From Micromonospora trifolii (GTDB taxonomy: Bacteria > Actinomycetota > Actinomycetes > Mycobacteriales > Micromonosporaceae): 64,000 bases of DNA. The notes under the pieces are model-generated. The model made no database searches. It was not told where the DNA came from and was given only the letters and a program-made list of their open reading frames with translations. The stretch is taken from NCBI RefSeq assembly GCF_022229005.1, contig NZ_JAKKFD010000044.1:62001-126000 (forward strand). The letters run 5' to 3'. Shown piece by piece: positions 50,164-59,714 of the stretch; the stretch's first letter is position 1, and every line of letters begins with the position of its first letter. Position numbers and translations under genes: made by a program.

Positions 50164-50503
50164 CAGGGTGACGACTGGGTTCATTGACCGGGCGCTCGAC
50201 GCGCTCTGGGCCTGTCCGTCGCCGCAGGTGCCGTGACACTCACCGACCACAGTGGATGGTCGTCCGCACGTCGGAACTCCGCCGGCGCCCGCCGTCGTCG
50301 CGTCGCGGCCCGACGCCGTCACCCCTGACTGACCGGGGACTCCGGGCGAGGTGCCCGACCCGTGCGCGAATCCGACGTCACCACACCCGCCCAGCGAGGA
50401 TGGACCCCCGAGCCGGTGCAATTACCGGATAAGAGCCTTTTGTTGTGGTTCAGCCCGTTTACGATCGTCGAGCGTCCTACGGATCCAGGTCTCGGAGTGA
50501 GCC

Positions 50504-52513
50504 ATGCCAAAGCCGGCGAGTACCAAGCCTGGTCAAGATCGCCAGGTGGCGATCCTGGCTCCGGCGGAGTTCGGTGGTTATCCCGGGCCACTACGTCGAG
50601 CAGTGCCCGGCAACACCCTGCTCAGGCTGCTCGCCACGACCGACGCGAAGCAGATCGGCCTGCTCTACCTGATCTCGTCGTTCTTCTTCTTCATCGCCGC
50701 AGGCATCGAGGCGCTGCTCATGCGCGGCGAGTTGGCTCGCCCGGGGATGCAGTTCCTCTCTCAGGAGCAGTACAACCAGCTGTTCACCTCACACGGCACG
50801 ATCATGATGTTCCTGTTCGCCACCCCGCTCGCCTTCGCGTTCGGGAACTACCTCGTGCCCTTGCAGATCGGCGCACCGGACGTCGCCTTCCCCAGGCTGA
50901 ACGCGTTGGCCTACTGGTTGTACCTGTTCGGCGGCCTGATGGTGCTCGGCTCCTTCATCAGCCCGGCCGGCGCCGCAGACTTCGGATGGACGGCCTATCC
51001 GCCGCTGAGCCAGGTGGAACACACACCAGGGATCGGCGGCAACCTCTGGGCGATCGGGCTGGTGCTCTCGGGCGTCGGCACCATCCTCGGGTCGGTCAAC
51101 CTGATCACCACCACCCTGACCCTGCGCGCCCCGGGGATGACGATGTGGCGAATGCCGCTGTTCACCTGGGCCATGTTCATCACCGCGTTGATGGCGATCG
51201 TGGTGTTCCCGCTGCTGTCGGCGACGCTTCTCGCCCTGCTGTCCGACCGCGTTCTCGACAGCCACATCTACGACGCCGCCAACGGTGGTCCGCTGCTCTA
51301 CCAGCACCTGTTCTGGTACTTCGGCCATCCCGAGGTCTACATCGTGGCGCTGCCGTTCTTCGGCATCATCAGCGAAGTGCTGCCGGTTTTCTCGCGAAAA
51401 CCACTGTTCGGCTACAAGGGCATGGTCCTGGCGCTATGGGTGATCTTTTTCTACTCCCTGAACGTGTGGGCGCACCACATGTTCGCCACCGGCCAGGTTC
51501 TCCTGCCCTTCTTCTCGGCGACCACCTTCATCATCGCCGTGCCCACCGGAGTGAAGTTCTTCAACTGGATCGGCACCATGTGGAAGGGACAACTGACCTT
51601 CGAGACCCCGATGCTGTTCGCCATCGGATTCCTCGTCACGTTCCTCTTCGGCGGCCTCACCGGCGTGCTGCTGGCCAGCCCTCCCGTCGACTTCCACGTC
51701 CACGACAGCTACTTCGTCGTCGGGCACTTCCACTACGTCCTGTTCGGCACCATCGTCTTCGCCGCGTTCTCCGGCGTGTACTTCTGGTTCCCGAAGATGA
51801 CCGGCCGGCTGCTCGACGAACGAATCGGCAAGGTCCACTTCTGGACCATGTTCGTCGGTTTCCACACCACCTTCCTGGTCCACCACTGGCTGGGCAACCG
51901 AGGAATGCCCCGCCGCTACGCCGACTACCTACCGCAGGACGGCTTCACCACCCTGCACACGATCTCCACCATCGGATCCTTCCTGCTCGGTGCGTCCACC
52001 CTGTTCTTCATCTACAACATCTGGAAATCCTGGCGCTTCGGTGCCGCCGTCACCGTCGACGACCCCTGGGGGTACGGCAACTCCCTGGAATGGGCGACAA
52101 CCTGCCCGCCGCCGCTGCGCAACTTCGACCGCATACCCCGGATCCGCTCCGAACGCCCCGCCTTCGACGCCAAGTACGGCATCCGTGTCGCCGACCTCGG
52201 CCGAGACCTACCGCAACGCGCCGCCAAACCTCCACAGAGCGTCAGCGACGAGCTGCACCGCGAGAAACGCGCACCGGAGTCGACCAGTGTCGAAGGCGCC
52301 CACGGCGGTGGGGTCGCAACCGGCGACCAGCAGATCCCACGGTCCGGCGCCCGCCCCATCGAGGTACCCGAGCCCGAGCAGACCCGTCGCCCGAGCTTCG
52401 AGCGGACCACGGAGGCCGACGAGAACCCGCTGGACTCCCAACGGGGAGAGGAAGCTCCGCCGCAGTGGCGCCATCCCGGCGACGAGGGCGACGAGGGCGA
52501 CGAGAGAAGGTGA
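50504..52513 (+). CDS. ctaD: Cytochrome c oxidase subunit I, orphan copy with long charged tail
   Basis: The 669-aa protein has twelve membrane spans. Haem a and a3 histidines lie in FTSHGTIMM and in HDSYFVVGHFHYVLFG, and the CuB ligands in GHPEVYIVALP and VWAHHMF; the D-channel motif FGNYLVPLQIGAPDVAFPRLN is present. It is thus a full haem-copper oxidase catalytic subunit that reduces oxygen. The final 115 or so residues are hydrophilic and probably disordered, ending GDEGDEGDERR. No subunit II, III or assembly gene is nearby, so it would use partners from elsewhere. Probably a second, stress- or low-oxygen-type isoform. Confidence 0.93.
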   Translation: MPKPASTKPGQDRQVAILAPAEFGGYPGPLRRAVPGNTLLRLLATTDAKQIGLLYLISSFFFFIAAGIEALLMRGELARPGMQFLSQEQYNQLFTSHGTIMMFLFATPLAFAFGNYLVPLQIGAPDVAFPRLNALAYWLYLFGGLMVLGSFISPAGAADFGWTAYPPLSQVEHTPGIGGNLWAIGLVLSGVGTILGSVNLITTTLTLRAPGMTMWRMPLFTWAMFITALMAIVVFPLLSATLLALLSDRVLDSHIYDAANGGPLLYQHLFWYFGHPEVYIVALPFFGIISEVLPVFSRKPLFGYKGMVLALWVIFFYSLNVWAHHMFATGQVLLPFFSATTFIIAVPTGVKFFNWIGTMWKGQLTFETPMLFAIGFLVTFLFGGLTGVLLASPPVDFHVHDSYFVVGHFHYVLFGTIVFAAFSGVYFWFPKMTGRLLDERIGKVHFWTMFVGFHTTFLVHHWLGNRGMPRRYADYLPQDGFTTLHTISTIGSFLLGASTLFFIYNIWKSWRFGAAVTVDDPWGYGNSLEWATTCPPPLRNFDRIPRIRSERPAFDAKYGIRVADLGRDLPQRAAKPPQSVSDELHREKRAPESTSVEGAHGGGVATGDQQIPRSGARPIEVPEPEQTRRPSFERTTEADENPLDSQRGEEAPPQWRHPGDEGDEGDERR

Positions 52514-52580
52514 AACTCGGGTCGCCCGACGCGCTGAACGGGATCGTCATCGAGCGAATGTGAGCTCAGGCCCCGCCCGT

Positions 52581-53591
52581 TCAGGGCTGATACTGACCGC
52601 GGGTGCGGGGCAACCACTGCGGATGATGGTCGCGAAGGTAGCTGACCAGCCCTTCGCGCAGATCGCAGCGCAGGTCCCAGGCGCTGGCGCCGTCGGCGGC
52701 CGAGGCCTGCACCTGGATGACCGCTGTCTGTGGAGTGGAGTCGACCATCTGGAGCACCCACTGGTCGCGATCCCAGAGCGGTGAGGACTCGACCAGCCGG
52801 CGCGCCTCCCGGCGCAGGTCGTCCAGGTCGGCGGTGTGGTCGACATGAATCTGGATCTTGCCGACAACCCGGGACTCGTTCCGGGTCCAGTTCTGGAACG
52901 GCCGCTCGGTGAAGTACGTGGTCGGCAGGATGAGCATCCGCTCGTCCCAGAGCCGGATCACCACGTTGGTCAGCTTCACCTCCTCAACTCGGCCCCATTC
53001 GCCGTCCACCACCAGCACGTCGCCGACGTGCAGGCCGTCGGCGAAGGCGACTTGGACACCGGCGAACGCGTTGCCGAGCGCGGTACGGGCCGAGAGGCCG
53101 ATCAACGCGCCGACCACGCCCGCCGACGTCAGCACGGAGACGCCGAAGAGGCGTACCGGCCGGAAGGTGATGAGGATCAGGCCGATCGCGACGATCGTGA
53201 CCACGGCGACCGTGAGCCGCCGCATGGGCCGAATCTGCGTCCGGGCCCGCCGGACCCGCCGGCTGGCGACCGCGTCACCAGGCAGTCGACTGAACGCGAC
53301 CGCCTCGGCCACGTGCAACGCCTTGTTCACCAACCATGCCCCGGATATCACCAACGCCACCCGGGCGACGTGCCGCAGATGGGGCTGCCATTCGGCCGGA
53401 CCCAACGGCAGCGCGTAGTACAGCGCCCCGACCAGCAGCAGCGCCGCCGCCGGGCGGCGGCAGGCATGCCGCAGGGGCTCCAGCAGCCACCGGTAACGGC
53501 CGCGGGCTACCCGGCGGACGACCATGCCAGAGACCAGGTCCACGACCACCGCCGTCGCCAGCGCGGCCACTACGATCAACGCGGTACGCAT
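52581..53591 (-). CDS. Small-conductance mechanosensitive channel (MscS family)
   Basis: The 336-aa protein has about four spans; the pore helix is VLTSAGVVGALIGLSARTALGNAFAG (near 155-180), followed by the beta domain VQVAFADGLHVGDVLVVDGEWGRVEEV and a C-terminal alpha/beta part. It releases solutes on membrane tension. It converges with the ctaD gene. Osmotic protection fits the surrounding stress genes; no clear stress promoter was found. Confidence 0.92.
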   Translation of the reverse strand: MRTALIVVAALATAVVVDLVSGMVVRRVARGRYRWLLEPLRHACRRPAAALLLVGALYYALPLGPAEWQPHLRHVARVALVISGAWLVNKALHVAEAVAFSRLPGDAVASRRVRRARTQIRPMRRLTVAVVTIVAIGLILITFRPVRLFGVSVLTSAGVVGALIGLSARTALGNAFAGVQVAFADGLHVGDVLVVDGEWGRVEEVKLTNVVIRLWDERMLILPTTYFTERPFQNWTRNESRVVGKIQIHVDHTADLDDLRREARRLVESSPLWDRDQWVLQMVDSTPQTAVIQVQASAADGASAWDLRCDLREGLVSYLRDHHPQWLPRTRGQYQP

Positions 53592-53819
53592 CAGAGGCCG
53601 CTCACCGTAGTCCCGATGCCAGCTTCCCCCGGCTCACTGCCCAGTCCACGTGCTCAGGGTGCCACCCCGTCCAGGGGCAGGCGGCCAACATCGGCGAACA
53701 CCCGCCGACCACACCTGCGTCAGGCGGGCGGTGTGGTGGGCGACCGATCGGCGGCCCCCGTACGAGACGACCAGGGCATCAGCACCGTCGCGGCGCGGGG
53801 CGACGCCCGTGACGAATCC

Positions 53820-54737
53820 CTAGGAGCGAGTGCGGATGATCGTCTTTCCGGTGATGCGCTTGGTCGGGTTGAGGGCGGCGACGGCGTCGTCGAGGTCTGC
53901 GACGTTGCCGATGTTTGTCCGCAGTCGTCCGTCCCGTACGCGCTGGACGATTTCAACCAGTTGGGTGCGGTCAGGCATCACGACGAAATCTATCGCCAGG
54001 CCGTCGGCGGGCCGCACCTCGGACGGCCCGACAACGGAAACCAGTGTTCCTCCGGCTCGAATCAGGCCTGCCGACCGCTTCCCGATGTCACCGCCGATGA
54101 CGTCGAAAACCAGATCGACACCGCCGACGTCTTCCAGGGCGTCGCTGCCGAGGTCGACGAAATCGTGCGCGCCGAAGTCGAGCGCGGACTGACGGTCGGC
54201 AGCGCGTCCGGTGCCGATGACGTAGCCGCCGAACTCACGGGCGAGCTGCGTCACCATGGAACCGACTGCGCCGGCCGCGCCGTGCACGAGGACGCTCTGT
54301 CCCGTCCGAAGGCGGCCGTGCTCGAACAGTCCCTGCCAGGCGGTCAGGCCAGAGATCGGCAGGCTCGCGCCCACCGCGAAGTCGACGTCGCCGGGCAGCG
54401 GCGCGAGGTTGCGCGCCTCGACGGCCACATACTCCGCCAGGGTGCCGTCGCGGGTCCAGTCCGTGAGGCCGAACACCCGCTGTCCCACCGACAGCCCCGT
54501 CGTGCCATACCCGAGGGCACTGACCACTCCGGCCAACTCGTGCCCGGGGATCGACGGTGTCCGGTCACGGCCGAGGCGATCGGTCCAGGTCGAGGGCCAC
54601 GCCATCTCGGTCGGGACGAACCCCGACGCATGAACCTGAACGACGACGTCGTTGAGGGCAGGTTCCGGCTCAGGCCGCTCCACCAGCGTCATCCCGGCCG
54701 TTCCCGCAGCCTCGTCCGTCACCACGATCGCCTTCAT
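53820..54737 (-). CDS. NADP-dependent quinone oxidoreductase-like MDR
   Basis: The 305-aa protein starts MKAIVVTDEAAGTAG (ATG 54737, GAGGAGGT upstream; the frame to 54788 is too long). GroES-like domain IPGHELAGVVSALG, then NADP motif VLVHGAAGAVGSMVTQLARE and FGAHDFVDLG. It lacks zinc ligands and reduces quinones or other electrophiles. Divergent from msrA across 362 bases that hold a 20-bp operator-like palindrome, shared with the tetR gene. Likely a member of a small electrophile-response regulon. Confidence 0.9.
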   Translation of the reverse strand: MKAIVVTDEAAGTAGMTLVERPEPEPALNDVVVQVHASGFVPTEMAWPSTWTDRLGRDRTPSIPGHELAGVVSALGYGTTGLSVGQRVFGLTDWTRDGTLAEYVAVEARNLAPLPGDVDFAVGASLPISGLTAWQGLFEHGRLRTGQSVLVHGAAGAVGSMVTQLAREFGGYVIGTGRAADRQSALDFGAHDFVDLGSDALEDVGGVDLVFDVIGGDIGKRSAGLIRAGGTLVSVVGPSEVRPADGLAIDFVVMPDRTQLVEIVQRVRDGRLRTNIGNVADLDDAVAALNPTKRITGKTIIRTRS

Positions 54738-54987
54738 CAGATACCTCCTCGTATCCAGCCCTCGTCTGCACTGGCACGAGGAGCGCATTTCCGTTTCCCG
54801 TCATTGGCGATGCCACGCCTCGGCGCCGTGCCGCACCACGCTGACCGGTGGCCCTCGAACCTAGCTACGGTAAAACTGGTCCGTCAAGTCCACTATTGGG
54901 CCACGCGGGCGCTGCCGTGGCCAGTGGTAAGTACCAGCTCAGCCTCATCAGCGACGTCATGGCCAGGCATCGCTCAGACAAGCTCTG

Positions 54988-55007
54988 CCTGGACTATATA
55001 GTCCAGG
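54988..55007. promoter_or_regulatory. Perfect 20-bp palindrome CCTGGACTATATAGTCCAGG, likely TetR operator
   Basis: This palindrome lies in the 362-base gap between the divergent oxidoreductase and msrA genes. Seventeen of its bases recur with two mismatches ahead of the nearby tetR gene (55685-55701). The rest of the gap has no gene. TATATA at its centre could overlap a -10. Confidence 0.8.
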
Positions 55008-55099
55008 AGCGGTAGAGACTGCGGGAATATCGCCGGCCCGAAGAGTGTCTTCACTTGCGTGTCCAGGTGAGCTGGCACGACGACAGGCAGGGAGACGAT

Positions 55100-55606
55100 G
55101 TGAACACCGAAAAGGCAATCCTCGCCGGCGGCTGCTTCTGGGGCATGGAGGAGTTGTTCCGCCGCCAGCCCGGCGTCGTGTCCACGCGCGTCGGCTACAG
55201 CGGCGGCGACGTCCCGAACGCCACCTACCGCAACCACGGCACCCACGCGGAGTCCATCGAGGTCGTCTACGACACCGACAAGACCGACTTCCGCGCGCTG
55301 CTCGAGTTCTTCTTCCAGGTCCACGACCCGTCGACGAAGAACCGCCAGGGTAACGACATCGGCATCAGCTACCGCTCGGCGATCTTCTACACCACTGACG
55401 AGCAGAAGCGGGTCGCCGAGGACACCATCGCCGACGTCGACGCCTCGGGCCTGTGGCCCGGCACTGTCGTCACCGAGGTCACCGCGGCAGGCGACTTCTG
55501 GGAAGCCGAGCCTGAGCACCAGAACTACCTGCAGACCTACCCCAACGGATACACCTGCCACTTCCCCCGCCCCGGGTGGAAGCTTCCGAAGCGGGCGACG
55601 GCCTGA
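55100..55606 (+). CDS. msrA: Peptide methionine-S-sulfoxide reductase A
   Basis: The 168-aa protein starts at GTG 55100 with GGGAG nine bases upstream; an ATG 45 bases earlier is less likely. The catalytic cysteine is Cys12 in GGCFWGMEE; GYSGGDVPNATYRNHGTHAE, VHDPSTKNRQGNDIG and YRSAIFY are hallmark blocks. A second cysteine in NGYTCHFP (near 152) may resolve the disulfide. It repairs oxidised methionine. The shared operator with the oxidoreductase and tetR genes implies induction by oxidants or electrophiles. Confidence 0.95.
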   Translation: MNTEKAILAGGCFWGMEELFRRQPGVVSTRVGYSGGDVPNATYRNHGTHAESIEVVYDTDKTDFRALLEFFFQVHDPSTKNRQGNDIGISYRSAIFYTTDEQKRVAEDTIADVDASGLWPGTVVTEVTAAGDFWEAEPEHQNYLQTYPNGYTCHFPRPGWKLPKRATA

Positions 55607-55684
55607 CACCCCCGGCGCGCGGGCCCCGGTCCGCGCGCCGATTCGGGCCGACGGTGGTCCGCCCGAACAATTTTCGGCGTTTGA

Positions 55685-55701
55685 GGACCAGATAGTCCAG
55701 G
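55685..55701. promoter_or_regulatory. Second copy of the operator, before the tetR gene
   Basis: GGACCAGATAGTCCAGG matches 15 of 17 bases of the palindrome at 54991-55007. It lies 109 bases before the tetR start and 79 bases after the msrA stop. It supports autoregulation. Confidence 0.7.
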
Positions 55702-55809
55702 TATTTGAACGGAACATACGTTTGCCCCTCGTAAATACGTCATCACGCCGGATGGACTCCGAGGTCCCATTTCCCCTAGATCATCTGGCCCGCTGGATAG
55801 GCTTGACAG

Positions 55810-56466
55810 ATGAGCGACGAGCAGGTGGCTGCGCCGACGAACAGGCGGAGGATCAGTCAACGGGGCATCGCGACGCGAGACCGGATCCTCGAGGCAGCGA
55901 ACCGCCTGATGCTCGTGCGCGGAGTGAACGCGACCACTCTTGACGACATCCGCGAGGCAAGCCAGACGAGCAAGTCTCAGCTCTACCACCACTTCGCTGA
56001 CAAGCAGGAGCTCGTGCGCGCCTTGGTCAAATACCGAGGTGCGCTCGTGCTTCAGCGTGAACGCGCAGGGCTCGAACGACTGAGGTCATTCTCCGGACTG
56101 GTCCGGTGGCGCAACGCGCTGGTCCAGGCCAACTCGCTGAACGACGGCAAATACGGGTGCGGCCTCGGGTCGATGGCTCTCGAACTGTCTGATCAGGACG
56201 AGCAGGCCCGATCGTCGCTGTCGGAGACGTTCGCGGCATGGGAGAGGCTGATCAGTGATGGCCTGCACCGAATGCGCGACAGCGGCCTGCTGCGCCAGGA
56301 TGCCGACCCGGAGAAGTTGGCCACGGGGCTGATGGCCGCATTGCAGGGCGGCTACCTGCTGGCGAACGCGGCGCACAACGTCGCACCCATGGAAGTCGCA
56401 TTGGACATGGCGCTGGAGCACATCAGATCGTTCCTCGTGCAGCCGTCCGGCGAGCCGGTCCGTTAG
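55810..56466 (+). CDS. TetR-family regulator of the oxidoreductase/msrA locus
   Basis: The 218-aa protein has a TetR HTH at about 22-70 (RDRILEAANRLMLVRGVNAT, then IREASQTSKSQLYHHFADKQ) and a ligand domain with CGLGSMALELSDQDEQARSS, a form common in regulators of electrophile defence. Its conserved cysteine there could be the sensor. No ribosome site precedes the ATG, but TAGGCT sits seven bases upstream (-10-like), so the message may be leaderless; a GTG start 15 bases further in is an alternative. The shared operators make it the likely repressor of all three genes. Confidence 0.88.
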   Translation: MSDEQVAAPTNRRRISQRGIATRDRILEAANRLMLVRGVNATTLDDIREASQTSKSQLYHHFADKQELVRALVKYRGALVLQRERAGLERLRSFSGLVRWRNALVQANSLNDGKYGCGLGSMALELSDQDEQARSSLSETFAAWERLISDGLHRMRDSGLLRQDADPEKLATGLMAALQGGYLLANAAHNVAPMEVALDMALEHIRSFLVQPSGEPVR

Positions 56467-56483
56467 ATGTCCCCCGCCGCGTG

Positions 56484-56522
56484 CCGGAGGGGCCGGCGAC
56501 TGATTCACGCCGGCCCCTCCGG
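56484..56522. terminator. Bidirectional hairpin terminator
   Basis: CCGGAGGGGCCGGCG (56484-56498) pairs perfectly with CGCCGGCCCCTCCGG (56508-56522) around a nine-base loop. It lies between the convergent tetR and penicillin acylase-like genes. Confidence 0.85.
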
Positions 56523-56528
56523 GCACTG

Positions 56529-59500
56529 TCACTTCCCGTACAGCTCGAATTCGTAGAGCGAGAACCCGTACGAGGTGGCCCGTTTGACCCCGTACACCCG
56601 CACGTAGCGGGCGGTGACCGGGGCGAAGGTGGCGTTGTCGACGCCGCCGTTGCCGGTGGTGGTGGCGAACACCGGCGTCCAGGAGGTGCCGTCGCCGGAG
56701 ACCTCGATCCGGTACGAGGTGCCGTGCGCGGCTTCCCAGCGCAGCACTGCCCGGCTGACGCTGCGGGCAGCGCCGAGGTCGACCCGCAGCCACTGGTTGT
56801 CGTTGTAACTGCTGGCCCACCGGCTGCCGAGGCTGCCGTCGACCGCCTTGTCCGGCGTGTGGCCGGTCAGGAACTGGGTGCTCGACGCGGTGGTCGGGCG
56901 GCCCTGCGCCAGGTTGGTGACGTCGTCGCCCCGGCGCGCCGGGAACGAGACGACCTGCTGGTAGGTGGGGCGGTTCTGCCAGGCGATCACCGGGTGGGTG
57001 ATGCCGCCGAGCCCGGAGTGGGCGATCGAGTCGGCACACCACTGGTCGCCGGCCCCGCAGGACTTGTCTCCGGGGTAGACGGTGGTGGCCGGCACGGCGG
57101 CAGCCTGGCCGAGCGCGTCGAGCACTGCCTGCCGGCACGTGCCGAGGTTGCCGTTGCCGCAGTACGCGCGGCCCAGCCCACCGGCCACCGGGTCGCCGAG
57201 GACGGTCCGCAGGTCCTTGTCGACGTAGCCCCACCAGCCGTGCTGGAACGACGAGCCCTTGTGCGCCTGCCCCTGCAACGCCCAGCTCGCGGCGCCGTCG
57301 CGCCCGCCGTTCTGGCCGCCGGACGGCGCCTCGTTTACCTCGATGGCGTCGACCAGCGCGGCGTAGAGATCCGGCCCGAGGCCGGGGCGGAACTGCGCCG
57401 AGGCCAACAGCGGCCACCAGGCGTCGAAGATCCGGATGGCGTCGGCGTGCTGATAGACCTTGGAGCCGGGGGACGTCTCCACCCGACGGGTCCCGGCCTG
57501 CTGCCAGGCGCGCAGCTTGCCCACCGCGTCGGCCAGCGCCGGATCGGTGACCGGCGTGCTGTCCAGTACCCGCAGCAGGTCGCCGAGGACCTGCTGACCG
57601 CGCAGGTCGGTCACCGCCGCATCCGCCATGATCTTGACGACGTCGGCGCGGCCGAGCTTGCGCTGGGCGATCGCGGCGCGCACCGGGCCGTCGAGCAGCT
57701 GAGCCCGGTGTACGGAGCCGAAGCTGAAGTTGCCGTCGGCGGCCCCGAAGTCCCGCGCCTGCTTGTTGTTCCAGCTGACGTAGTAGTCCTGGTTGACCGA
57801 CTGCGGATGTGCCGACGCCGGGGTGTAGGTGGCGTCGTTGGTGTCCGGGTTCCAGCCGGCCCACTCGTACGCCGGTTCGGTCTTTGTGGGCAGGTTCGGG
57901 TCGGCGGTGGCCGGACGGACCGGGTTCGCGCCGGAGTTGTAGTACGCCGCCTCGGTCGAGTTGACGTAGAACCAGTTGAACGCGTACCCGACGTCGGCCG
58001 CGGACGCCTGGAAGGCCGACGCGCTGCCCATTGCGGACGGGTCGTTGAACGCCTGGAAGCCGATCGCCGAGTCGGCCTCGTGTCGGTAGGTCGAGCGCAG
58101 TTTGGTGAACGCGGTCGGCTGCCCGTTCACGAGGCCCCGGTGGGCCACCAGCCCGTACCTGGTGCGCAGCGCGCGCAGTGTGTACGAGCCGGCCGGGGTG
58201 GAGTCGGCCAGCGTCGGTGACCAGGAGTTGCGTTGTTCCAGCGCCTCCATGGCGAGGCACTGCCCGTGGTAGAGGTAGCGGTTGGTGCGCAGCGTCGGGG
58301 CGCTGCCGTCGGTGGTGCACAGTGGCACCGCGTACGTGTCGGTGAGGTCCTGGGAGGCGGAGGTCGCACTCCACGCGTAGTCCTGGCCCCGGCCGAGCAG
58401 CACGTAGAGGTTGAGCCCGGCGAACGCGGCGCCGCGAGCGCTGATGCCGGGTCCCTGCAACTCCTGCAGCATCAGCAACTGCGGCGCGAAGTAGCCGGTC
58501 TGCGGCCCGAACACGGCCACCGGGTTGCCGGTGGTGGTGTGCCGCCCGGAGACCACTACCGCGTTGGACATGCCGTGCGCGCGCAGGTTGGTCAGGCCGC
58601 CGAGCAGCTCCTTGGTGGCGGTGCTGGCGCCGGTGCGGGTGGCAGCCCCGCCGGTGGCGTCGTAGGCGAGGGGCTCGGCGACCACCGAGCCGGCGTCGGG
58701 GAGCACCGCGCTGGTCGCGCCGGGCGGCGTCGCCCCGTACGGGAAGCTCTGCCCGTCGTGCAGGGTGAGCACGGTCTCCGGGTCGTTCTGGGAGCGGAAC
58801 GCCGCCCACACCCGGTCGCCCTCGGTCGCGCCGTACTTGGCGCGGGCGGCCACCCGGACCAGCGCGGACTGGATCTCGCTGCCGCCGCCTCCGCCGAAGA
58901 GCCCGCCGATCACGCCGGCGGTGGCGATCAGGTCGGTCATGGTGAAGTGCTTCGGCTTGCCGGCGCCGGCGAGCACGTACTCACCCGGGTAGTTGTCCTC
59001 GGCGATCGACTTGTCGATGTAGGCGTTGATGCCGGCGATGTAGTCGACCACGTCGGTGTGGAGCTGCTGGCCGCGGGCGCCCTTGGTGCGCAGCGCGTCC
59101 ACCTGGGCCTGGAGGTCCGCCTCCGAGTAGGGCGAGTTGGCCCAGACGCTCTGCTCCAGCTCACGGTTGCCGGGGGCGCCGCCGGCGAACGAGGTGACGT
59201 TGCCGCGGCCGACGTGCCGCAGCAGGTCCATCACCCAGAGCCGGTCCTGGGCCCCGGCGTAGCCGGCGCCGAACATGGTGCCGGCGCGGGTGGTGCCGGT
59301 GACGTGCGGGACGCCGGTGGCCTTGTCCCGCACGATGGTGACGTCCGATCGCGGCGAGACGGTGCTCTCCACCTGCGCGGCCGGGACGCCGAACGAGGCG
59401 TCGTTGTAGAAGTGGGCGATCTGCTCGTCGGTCAGCCCGGCGTAGTTGTAGACCAGGTTCGCGTACTCGTCGAGCTGGTCGCTGGAGTGCGCCGGGCGGG

Positions 59501-59714
59501 TGCCGAGCGCCTGGTGCGCCAGGATGGCGACCAGCGTGGCATTGCCGTTCTGCCCAGGGGGCAGGATGTCGGCGCACTGGCCGAGGCAGTAGTCGTTGGC
59601 GGCGAACGTCGTGGCGGCCAGCGCCGGTGACGGCGGGGTCACCGTCAGGACGCTCGCGGTCAGGACGGCGGCGGTGAACGCCGCGAGCCGGTTACGGACA
59701 GCGGGACGGGGCAT
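56529..59714 (-). CDS. Secreted penicillin acylase-family (S45) enzyme with C-terminal discoidin domain
   Basis: The 1061-aa protein has GGAGGATCG before the ATG and a signal peptide (about 1-33). The alpha-subunit region (about 120-340) precedes the nucleophile Ser383 in HGMSNAVVVSG, the self-cleavage site of the N-terminal nucleophile fold; beta-subunit motifs include VAVFGPQTGYFAPQ and GLNLYVLLGRGQDYAWSATS. The last 130 residues form an F5/8 type C (discoidin) domain from NLAQGRPTTASSTQFLTGHT to ELYGK, likely binding a glycan. It hydrolyses amides such as acyl-homoserine lactones or beta-lactams; substrate unknown. Confidence 0.93.
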   Translation of the reverse strand: MPRPAVRNRLAAFTAAVLTASVLTVTPPSPALAATTFAANDYCLGQCADILPPGQNGNATLVAILAHQALGTRPAHSSDQLDEYANLVYNYAGLTDEQIAHFYNDASFGVPAAQVESTVSPRSDVTIVRDKATGVPHVTGTTRAGTMFGAGYAGAQDRLWVMDLLRHVGRGNVTSFAGGAPGNRELEQSVWANSPYSEADLQAQVDALRTKGARGQQLHTDVVDYIAGINAYIDKSIAEDNYPGEYVLAGAGKPKHFTMTDLIATAGVIGGLFGGGGGSEIQSALVRVAARAKYGATEGDRVWAAFRSQNDPETVLTLHDGQSFPYGATPPGATSAVLPDAGSVVAEPLAYDATGGAATRTGASTATKELLGGLTNLRAHGMSNAVVVSGRHTTTGNPVAVFGPQTGYFAPQLLMLQELQGPGISARGAAFAGLNLYVLLGRGQDYAWSATSASQDLTDTYAVPLCTTDGSAPTLRTNRYLYHGQCLAMEALEQRNSWSPTLADSTPAGSYTLRALRTRYGLVAHRGLVNGQPTAFTKLRSTYRHEADSAIGFQAFNDPSAMGSASAFQASAADVGYAFNWFYVNSTEAAYYNSGANPVRPATADPNLPTKTEPAYEWAGWNPDTNDATYTPASAHPQSVNQDYYVSWNNKQARDFGAADGNFSFGSVHRAQLLDGPVRAAIAQRKLGRADVVKIMADAAVTDLRGQQVLGDLLRVLDSTPVTDPALADAVGKLRAWQQAGTRRVETSPGSKVYQHADAIRIFDAWWPLLASAQFRPGLGPDLYAALVDAIEVNEAPSGGQNGGRDGAASWALQGQAHKGSSFQHGWWGYVDKDLRTVLGDPVAGGLGRAYCGNGNLGTCRQAVLDALGQAAAVPATTVYPGDKSCGAGDQWCADSIAHSGLGGITHPVIAWQNRPTYQQVVSFPARRGDDVTNLAQGRPTTASSTQFLTGHTPDKAVDGSLGSRWASSYNDNQWLRVDLGAARSVSRAVLRWEAAHGTSYRIEVSGDGTSWTPVFATTTGNGGVDNATFAPVTARYVRVYGVKRATSYGFSLYEFELYGK

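Noticed and set aside
56086..58809. 907-codon minus-strand frame inside the penicillin acylase-like gene
   Set aside because: Wrong frame of the same strand, arginine- and proline-rich; the real frame has signal peptide, Ser nucleophile and discoidin domain.
58233..59630. 465-codon plus-strand frame opposite the penicillin acylase-like gene
   Set aside because: Antisense mirror frame without ribosome site or family resemblance.
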